Shown one piece after another: positions 8,952-16,846 of a DNA stretch of 25,990 nt (its first letter is position 1; every line of letters begins with the position of its first letter). Below the pieces are notes generated by a model, which had not been told where the DNA came from, ran no database searches, and saw only the letters and a program-made list of their open reading frames with translations. This DNA comes from Verrucomicrobiia bacterium (GTDB lineage Bacteria; Verrucomicrobiota; Verrucomicrobiia; Limisphaerales; UBA11358), in contig JASHVW010000296.1 of the NCBI GenBank assembly GCA_030044395.1, forward strand, positions 1 to 25,990. The letters run 5' to 3'. A program made the position numbers and the translations under genes.

Positions 8952-10379
8952 GTGAAAGCTTTTGCTAATTACATGATAATGCTGCTGGTCTTGGCAGCGT
9001 TCGCCGCCCCCGCCCAAACATACCAGGAACTGTACAGTTTTTCGCTTGCTTCGGGTTTTCCATCAACCAACACCGATGGATCCGAGCCCTATTCCGCCCT
9101 TGTTTTGTCAAGCAACGTGCTCTATGGAACTACGGTCTATGGAGGTACCAACGGTGCAGGCGCGATTTTCTCCGTTCATACGGACGGAACAGATTTTAAG
9201 GACCTGTATAGCTTCTCGGCGCTTCCCGACTACGTCGTCGGAGACAACAACGACGGAGGACTGCCCTATGCCGCCCTGCTTTTATCCAGCAACAAGTTGT
9301 ATGGAACCGCCTCGGCAGGGGGAACAGCGGGCGATGGTTCGATATTCCGGATCAACACCGATGGCACCGATTTCACGAACCTGCACAGTTTCACCGACGG
9401 CAGTGGCTCCCCCCGGGCGGGATTGACCCTTTCCAGCAACGTGCTGTATGGAACAACAATTTCCGGAGGCGTGGATTATGGCGGCTCTGTCTTCCGGATC
9501 AATCTCGATGGTTCGGACTATACCAACCTGCATAGCTTCACGGGAACGACCAACGACGGGCTGGGCCCGACCACTGGTTTGGTTGTTTCGGGCAATACTT
9601 TGTACGGCACGGCACAGAGCGGCGGCAAATACTATGGCGGCGTTGTTTTCACCATCAGCACCGGTGGGATTGGTTACACCAACCTCTTCAACTTCGAGAC
9701 GAATACCGACCAGGGAAACCCGTCCACCAACATGACCGGCGCGTCGCCATATTTTGGCACTATGCTCTTACTGGGCAACCGGCTTTATGGAACAACGAGA
9801 TTTGGCGGCACCAACGGCAATGGTGTCGTGTTCGCGCTCAACACCGACGGCAGCGCGTTCACAAATTTGCATACATTCGGCGCCTCCGACACTCCTGGCG
9901 GAAACACCAGTGACGGCGCTCAACCTTATGGCACATTGATCCAGATCGGCAGCAGCCTGTATGGAACGGCTGACGACGGCGGCACGAATTCTTCGTTCGG
10001 GACTGTGTTCGCCGTCAACACCAATGGTTCGGATTTTCGGTTGCTTTACACGTTTGGAGCAATTATAAACAGCGCCTATATCAACGTCGGCGGAGCCGGT
10101 GCTGTTGGCGGACTCGTTGTGTCGGGCAATACTGTTTACGGCACGACCGTCAATGGCGGAGAGGACAGCGAAGGGAATGTCTATTCGTTGAATTTGGGTG
10201 TTCCCTTGGCGGCTCAAGTCAGTGGCGGCAACCTGGTGTTGACGTGGTCCAACGCCGCCTTCTCCCTCTATGCCACGCCCGCCCTGGACGTTGGTTTTAC
10301 CAACGTGCCCGGCGCAACCAGTCCCTATACGAATTACCCCGCTGGTCCGCAGGAATTCTTCCAATTGCAGGCCAATTAG
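8952..10379 (+). CDS. GloVer tandem-repeat secreted protein, probable seven-bladed propeller
   Basis: A 475-residue exported protein starting at GTG 8952; this start gives the basic n-region before the hydrophobic MIMLLVLAAFAAPAQ signal peptide. Residues about 27-415 consist of seven consecutive units, each running L(Y/H)(S/T)F ... (L/V)xxNxLYGTTxxGGxxxxGxVFxxNxDGxxFTN. This is the choice-anchor-associated GloVer repeat known from Gloeobacter and Verrucomicrobia. Seven copies fits a seven-bladed beta-propeller, although no structure is shown here. The last 60 residues (NLVLTWSNAAFSLYATPALD to FFQLQAN) are a small beta domain common at the C-termini of verrucomicrobial secreted proteins. Its stop overlaps the convergent dynamin-like gene stop by 4 bp. 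Substrate or partner is unknown. Confidence 0.9.
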   Translation: MKAFANYMIMLLVLAAFAAPAQTYQELYSFSLASGFPSTNTDGSEPYSALVLSSNVLYGTTVYGGTNGAGAIFSVHTDGTDFKDLYSFSALPDYVVGDNNDGGLPYAALLLSSNKLYGTASAGGTAGDGSIFRINTDGTDFTNLHSFTDGSGSPRAGLTLSSNVLYGTTISGGVDYGGSVFRINLDGSDYTNLHSFTGTTNDGLGPTTGLVVSGNTLYGTAQSGGKYYGGVVFTISTGGIGYTNLFNFETNTDQGNPSTNMTGASPYFGTMLLLGNRLYGTTRFGGTNGNGVVFALNTDGSAFTNLHTFGASDTPGGNTSDGAQPYGTLIQIGSSLYGTADDGGTNSSFGTVFAVNTNGSDFRLLYTFGAIINSAYINVGGAGAVGGLVVSGNTVYGTTVNGGEDSEGNVYSLNLGVPLAAQVSGGNLVLTWSNAAFSLYATPALDVGFTNVPGATSPYTNYPAGPQEFFQLQAN

Positions 10380-12946
10380 CTCATGGGCGCGCAGAGGTTC
10401 TTGGCCCCGGCCAAATGTGTGACGGCGCGCAAATAGGCGCCTTCTTCGTCCTGATTGCGCAAATGCCGCCGCAATGCTTCCGTCTTCAGACTGAAACTTT
10501 GCATGTCCTCCGCCCAATGCTCAAAATGGCGCGCCGCCTCCTCCAGGACGAAGCGAGTCGTATCTTCATCCGCCAACATCGGAAGCCACAGGCCGAGATG
10601 CCGCAGACAGACCCCTTGCGAGCCGGCATAGATGGCGCGGCCATCGGCCGCCGCGATAAATCCCGCCATCCGCCGCAAATAATCGCATTCCGCCTCGCGC
10701 AACATGCGGCAGAGGTGACATTCCGATGAGTCGCGAACCAGCTTTACGGGATGGTGACTTTTGAGTGGCGATTTTGCCCGTGCCGCCAGAATTTCAGAAG
10801 CATGTTCCGCCAGCTTCGCAAAACCGATGGAGGCGCCAACCGGAGACGATACCGCCTCAAGTTGCCACGTATGGAGGGCGCAAAAGCCAAGAGTTTCGGC
10901 AAAGTTCTGCTGCGCAGCCTCGTTATACGCGAGGTCGTATTGAAATTGGGAAAGGAAATGAAACAGCACGTCTGCCATGTAATTACAGGCGGAGCAACCA
11001 CGCCCCTTAAGATCATTGGCCGGATCGAGGCTTGGTGCGACAATGACGGGGGGATTTGCCATAAGCGAAGGCCTTGGGCGATCTTGTTGCCTGCCGGGCT
11101 CGTCTTTCGTCGTTGTCGGGGAAGCAGCAGGGGAAATCTCATTCCCCATCGCCGACAGTTGAAGCCGAATTGCATCTAATTTTTGAGCGCCGTCCGCTAA
11201 ACTTCCAAGAGTAGGATTGCCGCCTCGAAGGGAAGCTGTTATGCGCACCCCGATTTCGCGGGCACGCAATTCAATTTCCTCCGCCAAATGATCCAGGGCC
11301 TCTCGCACACAGTCCGCCGCATATAAGGTTACGGCATCCTTCCATCGGTCGGCCACGCATTCGCATTCCCTATGCAAATGCCGCTTCAACCATTTTCCAA
11401 TGACGAATGAGGGCAATATGGCCGGCCATACCGGCAGCGGGATGTGGCATCGGAAATTGAAGGACAGCGGCCGCTCGAATTTTACGTTCAGACGCCAGGG
11501 TGACAGCATGGCTTCGTCCACCTTGGAAACCTGCTGCAGACCAAAAACGCGGGCCGCGACGATTGGCAAGTCAACCAAATTGGCTTGAATCTTCTTCCAA
11601 TCGGCGCGCGCCACTTCATCCGTGACGAAGCTAAACCGCTCTCCTTGCTCCGATAACCAGTCCAGCACCTTTGCGCGGGTTTGATCCAATGCCGTCTGCT
11701 CGATCCTCTCCCATCGGTCCCATAAAGGCCACCATCGCGCCTGAGAGGACAGTCGCTCGACGTTGGCGGCGAATGTATTCATTTCTAAATCGATAAAAGG
11801 AAGCAATTCCGGCATCAAGACAACAGGTACTTCGGAGAGAATTCTCTGTCTCAGCCGTTCAAAAATCTGTTGTCTTTCCTCCTTTTGCGCTTCCCATTTT
11901 GCCGTCAACGTTATCAGCCGCTCGACAAACACGTTTTCAGGAAGTTCGCTCGCTCGCTCATGCAGGCCAATTTCTACCGATTCCTGCCCGCACAGCCGAA
12001 GCGCGCGACCAATGACCGCCGCGAGAAAGACCGACGCCTTTTCATCGGAGAGAAAGTGGGCGAGCGAATCTTCCAACTCGGTCAAGCCGCTTTCGAGGCG
12101 CTCGGACCAACCACCATTCAATTTCGCCGCCAGGCCAAACTTCGCAGAAACCGGGAATACCCTCACGTCAGCCGCTCCCATTTGCAATGCAATCGTCTTG
12201 CGCACGAAACCGAGAACATCCTCACGCTCATTCAAGTTGAGCAAATCCGTCTTGTTCACCACAAAGAAAATCTTGCGAACATGTTCGCGGATGCCTTTCA
12301 GAAATTCCAGTTCATCGCGGGTCAGAGGCGAATCCACGCTCGTCACGAACAACACCGCGTCGCAGTCAGGCAGGAATTTGAGCGTCGTGGCCGTGTTTGC
12401 CTCTATTGCTGAGCCAACGCCGGGCGTGTCCACGAATTCCATGCCACGCCGGAGGACCGCCAGCGGCATTTCAATCGTGGCCGACTTGATCCGCTGACGA
12501 TTGCCTGGATTGCCCATTTCCGTAACGAAATCCGCCAGCCGCTGAATCGGAAACTCCTCCGGCAATGGCAACGACACGTTTTCACGGCGGATGAGCAGTC
12601 GTTCCCTTGGGCCAAAACGCAAAATTGTGATGGCGGAAGTCAGCGGCAGCACACCCACCGGCAACAACTCGCGCCCGATGATGGCGTTCATCAGCGAACT
12701 TTTGCCACGCTTGAATTGTCCCAAAACGGCAAGCGTGAAGCGATCTTCCGCGAGCTTTACCATCAAATCGTCGCATTGTTCAAGGCGGGTTTTGTCGCCG
12801 CGTTGTTGGATTAAATCACGAAGCGCGCGCAATTGTGCCGCCAGTGCCAATTTATTTTTCATATAAAGGCGCAGCGGCGCCGAATCGCCTTCCGCTTCCC
12901 GTGGCAACGGTGACAACACACCGGTTGTCCTGGTTTCGATTATCAT
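10376..12946 (-). CDS. Dynamin-like GTPase fused to a DUF6062-like Cys/His domain
   Basis: An 856-residue protein. G1 is GQFKRGKSS (76-84), the G2 threonine is T103 in PLTS, G3 is DTPG (173-176) and G4 is NKTD (231-234), all in a Dynamin_N-type GTPase. A long helical middle follows, with a hydrophobic patch (PVWPAILPSFVIGKWL) before basic residues that could be a membrane paddle. From residue 648 comes a second module with two CxxC...CxxH sets: C651, C654, C689, H692 and C743, C746, C780, H783. This matches DUF6062-like proteins and probably binds two zinc ions. The start is fixed by an ATGA overlap with the preceding zinc-ribbon gene; an open extension upstream to 13087 is not used. Last gene of unit B and paralogue of the GTPase at 21929. 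Confidence 0.85.
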   Translation of the reverse strand: MIIETRTTGVLSPLPREAEGDSAPLRLYMKNKLALAAQLRALRDLIQQRGDKTRLEQCDDLMVKLAEDRFTLAVLGQFKRGKSSLMNAIIGRELLPVGVLPLTSAITILRFGPRERLLIRRENVSLPLPEEFPIQRLADFVTEMGNPGNRQRIKSATIEMPLAVLRRGMEFVDTPGVGSAIEANTATTLKFLPDCDAVLFVTSVDSPLTRDELEFLKGIREHVRKIFFVVNKTDLLNLNEREDVLGFVRKTIALQMGAADVRVFPVSAKFGLAAKLNGGWSERLESGLTELEDSLAHFLSDEKASVFLAAVIGRALRLCGQESVEIGLHERASELPENVFVERLITLTAKWEAQKEERQQIFERLRQRILSEVPVVLMPELLPFIDLEMNTFAANVERLSSQARWWPLWDRWERIEQTALDQTRAKVLDWLSEQGERFSFVTDEVARADWKKIQANLVDLPIVAARVFGLQQVSKVDEAMLSPWRLNVKFERPLSFNFRCHIPLPVWPAILPSFVIGKWLKRHLHRECECVADRWKDAVTLYAADCVREALDHLAEEIELRAREIGVRITASLRGGNPTLGSLADGAQKLDAIRLQLSAMGNEISPAASPTTTKDEPGRQQDRPRPSLMANPPVIVAPSLDPANDLKGRGCSACNYMADVLFHFLSQFQYDLAYNEAAQQNFAETLGFCALHTWQLEAVSSPVGASIGFAKLAEHASEILAARAKSPLKSHHPVKLVRDSSECHLCRMLREAECDYLRRMAGFIAAADGRAIYAGSQGVCLRHLGLWLPMLADEDTTRFVLEEAARHFEHWAEDMQSFSLKTEALRRHLRNQDEEGAYLRAVTHLAGAKNLCAPMS

Positions 12947-13290
12947 CTCGTCTCCATCGTCTTTTTCGATTCGTCTGATGCCAATGGCGGCGAATACAAA
13001 AAACACCCGCATAGCGGACAAATCGCCAATTGATGCCCGCTGTTGCGAATGTGCAGAGCGTCCGCTGGAGGCAGCTTCATATGGCAACTGCCGCAGGCGT
13101 CAGACTCGGAAAGTTGCGCGACGGCCCGGCGCCCAAACTTGGTGAAATGGTCCAACTGCCTCAAAACACCTTCAGGCAAGACAGCGCGCGCGCGCTCGAT
13201 TTCCAATCGCATAGACTCGGAATGATTTTGGCTTTTAGACCGCTGCATCAGTTCTTGCAGCTCAATTAGATTTTTCATTGTGACGTTCAT
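12943..13290 (-). CDS. Small C4 zinc-ribbon protein
   Basis: A 115-residue protein: an N-terminal helical half (residues 1 to about 60, rich in E, R, L and Q) and a C-terminal zinc ribbon CGSCHMKLPP...CPLCGCFLY. This resembles the C4-type zinc-ribbon domain of coiled-coil proteins of the zf-RING_7 group. ATG 13290 is preferred because GAGAA lies 6 nt upstream; TTG 13296 and ATG 13278 are alternatives. Its TGA overlaps the ATG of the dynamin-like gene (ATGA), so the two are translationally coupled and may work together. Target (RNA, protein or DNA) is unknown. Confidence 0.75.
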   Translation of the reverse strand: MNVTMKNLIELQELMQRSKSQNHSESMRLEIERARAVLPEGVLRQLDHFTKFGRRAVAQLSESDACGSCHMKLPPADALHIRNSGHQLAICPLCGCFLYSPPLASDESKKTMETR

Positions 13291-13316
13291 AATCAATTCT
13301 CGGAAATACGTGGGAA

Positions 13317-13544
13317 TCAGCCAGACCTTGCGTTGTGGAGATTTCGTAATTCCCTTTCCACTCGTTCGGGCGGCTTTGCCAGTTCCTCTTCCAAAAGCTC
13401 AAAGAATAACACTGTTTCTTCTTTCGGAATCATCTCCAGAGCGCGTTTCAACCAGGCCCGGGTAAGCGGCCCGAGGTCCGTTTCCAGACGCGCACGCACC
13501 CTCCCCGCCAATTGTTCCCGTCTTTGCATCTCATAATTGCTCAT
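13317..13544 (-). CDS. 75-residue helical protein of unknown function
   Basis: A small protein, charged and almost entirely helical by composition (RREQLAGRVRARLETDLG ... VLFFELLEEELAKPPERVER). No cysteine motif, signal peptide or membrane span is present. AAAGGAAAG just upstream of ATG 13544 is a good Shine-Dalgarno. It sits 39 bp after the FGE-fold gene and 26 bp before the zinc-ribbon gene, so it is part of unit B. I do not recognise it; a small adaptor for the adjacent GTPase is possible but unsupported. Confidence 0.6.
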   Translation of the reverse strand: MSNYEMQRREQLAGRVRARLETDLGPLTRAWLKRALEMIPKEETVLFFELLEEELAKPPERVERELRNLHNARSG

Positions 13545-13583
13545 AATTTCTTTCCTTTCAGCATTGCTTCATATTTTTCCATC

Positions 13584-14537
13584 TTATGTTTGAAAACCGC
13601 GGCGGTCACACGCGCAGCGGATGCCGGTAAAATCCACGGTTAAAAAAACTGGCGTGGACGATTGACGCATGGCGCAACGGAATTCCAGCTTGCGCGATTG
13701 CATACACGTTCCGCCGCGCAGGACACGTTCATCGCCGGAAGGCGGCGGACGCCGATTGCCGAGCGCGTGGTCGGTGTAGGCGTTTGGTTGGAACCAATCT
13801 TCACACCATTCGGCAACATTGCCTGTCATCTGAAATATGCCGTAAGGCGAACGGCCTTCAGGATAAGTATCCACCGGAACGGTCGGTTCGCTTTCATTCC
13901 GATTGCCGCGATTCCAGCGCAGAAAGTCATCGTGCCATTCGTTTCCCCAGGGAAAGAGCCTGGCATCCGTCCCGCGTGCCGCCTTTTCCCATTCGACTTC
14001 AGTTGGCAATCGCAGTTTGGCCCAGCGGCAGTAGGCATCCGCGCCAAACCAAGTTACATGAACAACCGGGTGCCGTTCAAAACCCCGCTCGACACGATAG
14101 GCACTGCTTCCTCCATCAGGCTTGATGATGCGAACCGTTGCATAAACCCAAAGATCGAACAGCGCGGAGCTTGGCTGCCTTTCCGACAGAAACCGGGCGA
14201 ATTGCTCGTTCGTCACTGCGAAGGCGCTCATGTAAAAGGACGGCACGAATAAACCAAACTGCGGTGATTCGAGCAACGTGAAGCCCGGACCGTCCTCGTC
14301 CATCTTGCGGGCATTTTCGATATCTTCGGGCGTCGAACCCATTATGAAATCACCAGCCGGCACCAGGCGCATGATTGAACCGTCACGCGGATTGATAAAC
14401 GTCTCCGGCCAACCGGGTCGCTGCGAACCGTGCGCACCTGGCTCCGTTGCGTTATTGGAGTCATGCATGGCCGAGTCAGTTCTTTGCGCTGCGCTGGAGT
14501 TGCGTCTTCGCTTTAGGACGTCAGTTAAATGCCCCAT
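13584..14537 (-). CDS. FGE-sulfatase (SUMF1-fold) domain protein, copy A
   Basis: A 317-residue protein with a basic, low-complexity N-terminus (to about residue 45), then a complete FGE-sulfatase/C-type-lectin-like domain: MRLVPAGDFIMGS, AVTNEQFARFL, HPVVHVTWFGADAYCRWA, LPTEVEWEKAARG, FPWGNEW, GNVAEWCEDW, LRGGTC and GIRCAC. Genuine formylglycine-generating enzymes use a cysteine pair in the GGS-x-x-C...C region; here the spacing is different (RGGTC then FRCAMR), so sulfatase activation is doubtful. A binding or regulatory role, as in many bacterial members, is likelier. ATG 14537 lies 2 nt after the MPE-A stop with AGAAGG upstream; an open extension to 14585 overlaps MPE-A. Paralogue of the gene at 21040. 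Confidence 0.85.
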   Translation of the reverse strand: MGHLTDVLKRRRNSSAAQRTDSAMHDSNNATEPGAHGSQRPGWPETFINPRDGSIMRLVPAGDFIMGSTPEDIENARKMDEDGPGFTLLESPQFGLFVPSFYMSAFAVTNEQFARFLSERQPSSALFDLWVYATVRIIKPDGGSSAYRVERGFERHPVVHVTWFGADAYCRWAKLRLPTEVEWEKAARGTDARLFPWGNEWHDDFLRWNRGNRNESEPTVPVDTYPEGRSPYGIFQMTGNVAEWCEDWFQPNAYTDHALGNRRPPPSGDERVLRGGTCMQSRKLEFRCAMRQSSTPVFLTVDFTGIRCACDRRGFQT

Positions 14538-14539
14538 AA

Positions 14540-15346
14540 CTAGCCTTCTCTCACCAGTTCCATATCCGGACGTGTTGCCAGACACGTTCCCGTGCGCAGA
14601 CCCTCGACCAATTGTTGTTTGATCTGCTCGTCCAAATCCAGCGAATCAAATGCCCGCACGGTTTTCTCAACGTCGTACGCCACCCGATGCAGTGTTACCT
14701 TGCCATTCTGCCAGAATGCATAGCCGGCGCGCGGGTCGCCGTCGCCGGGCATACCCACGCTGCCCGGATTCACGACCTCGGTACCGTAAAGTTTCGTTTT
14801 CATGGCTAAATGCGAGTCAGCAAGGAAAAGGAAATCGGGATGACCCACTAGAACGAATAAGTTCCCTGGCACGCCCGTCAGGATGATGTCTGAATGCATT
14901 CGGTTGAGTTCATTTGCGTCCCAGGACTCCTCGTCGAGGCGTTGAACGGAAGCGGAATCAAACGGATGGTCGGAAGACCTGTGGCAGGCAAAGCACAATG
15001 TCTCGCCCCAACGAAACTCCCGCAACGGTTCAAGTCCAGCGAGGAAACGTCTCGTCTCTATCGTGAGAAACGAACTGGTGGCGGTTTCCACGACTTCAGC
15101 GAACAACCGGTTAACCCGAGCACAACACGGGCCGTTGCCGCGCGCGAAGTCCCGGTCATGATTACCCTGAATAACCAGGCTTGGCGGACTCAACGTCATT
15201 GCCCAAGCAACGCATTCGGCGGATTGCGGGCCATAATTGACCAAATCGCCGAGACAAAGAATCTGATCGGCATTGGGTTCAGCGGCCAACACCGCCTGAA
15301 GCGCGGGCCAATTGCCGTGAATGTCCGAAAGGATCAGGCACTTCAT
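14540..15346 (-). CDS. Metallophosphoesterase MPE-A (YfcE/MJ0936-like), altered GHxH motif
   Basis: A 268-residue calcineurin-like phosphoesterase. Motifs in order: DIHGNW (8-13), GDLVNYGP, QGNHDR and the mid-protein CFACH. The last motif, which is GHTH in its two paralogues here, reads ADSH (FLFLADSHLAMKTKL), so one metal-ligand histidine is replaced. The protein may have altered metal use or reduced activity. ATG 15346 has GGAGGG 6 nt upstream and aligns exactly with the paralogue starts; an upstream open frame to 15580 is the riboswitch region read in frame. Its ATG overlaps the stop of a 41-codon leader ORF (ATGA). First main gene of unit B. The substrate of this phosphoesterase type is not predictable from sequence. 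Confidence 0.85.
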   Translation of the reverse strand: MKCLILSDIHGNWPALQAVLAAEPNADQILCLGDLVNYGPQSAECVAWAMTLSPPSLVIQGNHDRDFARGNGPCCARVNRLFAEVVETATSSFLTIETRRFLAGLEPLREFRWGETLCFACHRSSDHPFDSASVQRLDEESWDANELNRMHSDIILTGVPGNLFVLVGHPDFLFLADSHLAMKTKLYGTEVVNPGSVGMPGDGDPRAGYAFWQNGKVTLHRVAYDVEKTVRAFDSLDLDEQIKQQLVEGLRTGTCLATRPDMELVREG

Positions 15347-15468
15347 GCGGCCCTCCCTTCCCGACGGTTGAGCCGACGCTCGAAGGAATAGCAGCTGAAA
15401 ATGCAACGGGCGATTCTTCGGCTGGAAGAATTTGCACCGCGACCATACGATACCATGAGTATCTTCAT
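15343..15468 (-). CDS. 41-codon leader ORF between riboswitch B and MPE-A
   Basis: This ORF starts at the ATG placed 6 nt after the riboswitch GTAG (invariant CGAGTT spacer) and ends in a TGA overlapping the MPE-A start. It opens MKILMVS, close to the MKILIIS start of MPE-C, which uses the corresponding ATG directly. The remainder is Arg/Ser-rich and looks unlike a folded protein. It may be a regulatory leader that couples MPE-A translation to the RNA switch, or the remnant of a replaced MPE 5' end. Confidence 0.45.
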   Translation of the reverse strand: MKILMVSYGRGANSSSRRIARCIFSCYSFERRLNRREGRAA

Positions 15469-15564
15469 AACTCGCTACACGACAGACGTTGTCTTTTCGG
15501 TAGGAATTATTAGCCGCGAGGCACTTCCCTCCGACGAGCATCGGAGGAGGCAAATTCCATTGCC
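15469..15564 (-). ncRNA. Fluoride (crcB)-type riboswitch-like RNA, copy B
   Basis: On the minus strand the RNA starts GGCAATGGAATTTGCC: stem GGCA/TGCC enclosing a loop whose GGAATT can pair with the downstream AATTCC (pseudoknot). An inserted 7-bp hairpin CCTCCGA/TCGGAGG follows, then GCC-TCGC-GGC, TAAT, AATTCC and TACC (ending 15499). The order stem, pseudoknot strand, AAx-GCC/GGC stem, TGAT-like bulge, pseudoknot strand, CUAC matches the fluoride aptamer. Departures: GAAGTGCC instead of AAAC-x-GCC, and TAAT instead of TGAT. Downstream, CTAC can instead pair with GTAG (15475-15478), strengthened by CGA/TCG and AGAC/GTCT, placing a hairpin 6 nt before the ATG at 15468. Ligand identity is inferred. 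Confidence 0.6.
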
Positions 15565-15570
15565 GGAGGA

Positions 15571-15599
15571 AATTTACCACCCTTCAGTTCATAAATCAA
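15571..15599 (-). promoter_or_regulatory. Promoter of unit B
   Basis: Minus-strand TTGATT (15594-15599), a 17-bp spacer and TAAATT (15571-15576). Counting from the -10 box, +1 falls on 15564, the first G of the riboswitch. The -35 box overlaps the stop codon of the upstream MFS gene (15596-15598). Confidence 0.6.
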
Positions 15600-16846
15600 G
15601 CAGCGTTTCTTTGCGGTCGCGCGTCGGTCGTTGTGTGCAAGTTCAACACGAGCCATGCGCCAACGATTGACAGCGCCGCGCTGTAGCCAAAGGCAACCGT
15701 TGTTCCAAAAGCTGTCCACAACGCGCCGACGATGATGCTCGAAAGAAAATCGCCAATGCCATTGACCGTCGCCAGAATGCCGAACGCCATCCCGTGCTGT
15801 GATTCCTCCGTCAATTCGGCGCAGAGTGAATCTTCCAGTGTTTCTTCCAAGGCAACATTGGTTCCACCCAAAATGAAAATCAGCACGAGAGTCCAAATGT
15901 GGTCCGGGAATACTATGATGCCAATGCACATGAGCGCGGCCAACGAGTAGCCCAGCGCGAGGAATTTATTTTTCGGAAGGCGGTCGCCGAGCCAGCCGCC
16001 AATGTAGGCGAACGTGGCGTAAAAAACGTTGTGCAAAACGTAAAGAGCGACCGCGATGGTTGCGGCTTTGGCCGCACCCAAACTCGGCGTCAATTTTTCC
16101 GTCGCAAGCAAAATAAGCATTGAATGGGCAAATGCGCCGATGCCAAATAATCCGACGGCCGTTGCAAATTTCCAATAAGCCGATGGCAGCATCTGCAGTT
16201 GTCGGCCAAAGGAGATATGCGGCACCGGTTTTCGTTCCTTTTCCTTGACGACGAAAACGATAAGCGCAACAGCGATGAGGCTCGGAACAAGTGTCGCCGC
16301 AAACAGCAACGGATAACGGTGATGAAATACGATAAGTAATAGAAACGCCGTCGCCGGTCCGACGATGGCGCCGAGCGTGTCCATCATCCGCTCGAAGCCG
16401 AACGCGCGCCCGTAAATTTCGCGCGTGACCGAACCGGCGAGCAATGCTTTGCGAACTGGCGTGCGGACACCACGACCGAGCCACGCCAACGCGCGCGCGA
16501 TTAATATGTGCCAAGCCGCCGTTGCCAAACCGAACGCCGCCGTGCCAAATGAAGTAAAGAGGTAACCGATGACAGCGATGGGTTTGCGACGTCGCAGTTT
16601 GTCCGTGTAAAATCCAGACCCCATTTTTGCAAAGCTGGACAGCCCATCGGAAACGCCTTCAATGGAACCGAGCCAGGCGGCGGCGACGCCCATTGTGGCG
16701 AGAAACGCGGGTAGGACGGCAGTTGCGGTTTCGTGCGACCAGTCGCTGAACAACGAAGCCAGCCCGATGCCGAGGACGGTGCGGTTGAGCCAGCCGGATC
16801 TATTTGCTTTTGAAGCTTTGGTCGGCCCGTTCACGTCAATTTTCAA
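15596..16846 (-). CDS. Major facilitator superfamily transporter
   Basis: A 416-residue inner-membrane protein with about 12 hydrophobic segments in two halves. TM1 carries SDWSHETATAVLP and the TM2-3 loop GFYTDKLRRRKPIAVIGY is the MFS motif A variant; a second copy, GGWLGDRLPKNKF, marks the second half. The central cytoplasmic loop is basic (VVKEKERKPVPH). The start is TTG 16846, immediately after the ThrH stop (no gap); GTG 16834 is an alternative. It closes unit A. Its substrate cannot be read from sequence; fluoride or another anion is only a guess from the riboswitch context, because recognised fluoride exporters are CrcB/Fluc and EriC-F. Confidence 0.85.
   Translation of the reverse strand: MKIDVNGPTKASKANRSGWLNRTVLGIGLASLFSDWSHETATAVLPAFLATMGVAAAWLGSIEGVSDGLSSFAKMGSGFYTDKLRRRKPIAVIGYLFTSFGTAAFGLATAAWHILIARALAWLGRGVRTPVRKALLAGSVTREIYGRAFGFERMMDTLGAIVGPATAFLLLIVFHHRYPLLFAATLVPSLIAVALIVFVVKEKERKPVPHISFGRQLQMLPSAYWKFATAVGLFGIGAFAHSMLILLATEKLTPSLGAAKAATIAVALYVLHNVFYATFAYIGGWLGDRLPKNKFLALGYSLAALMCIGIIVFPDHIWTLVLIFILGGTNVALEETLEDSLCAELTEESQHGMAFGILATVNGIGDFLSSIIVGALWTAFGTTVAFGYSAALSIVGAWLVLNLHTTTDARPQRNAA

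Noticed and set aside
12947..13087. A 47-residue N-terminal extension of the dynamin-like GTPase of unit B
   Set aside because: It overlaps the zinc-ribbon gene in another frame; the ATGA junction at 12943-12946 fixes the start.
15346..15580. A 78-residue N-terminal extension of MPE-A
   Set aside because: The open frame runs through the riboswitch; the paralogues start at MK(I/M/C)L and a GGAGGG site precedes ATG 15346.
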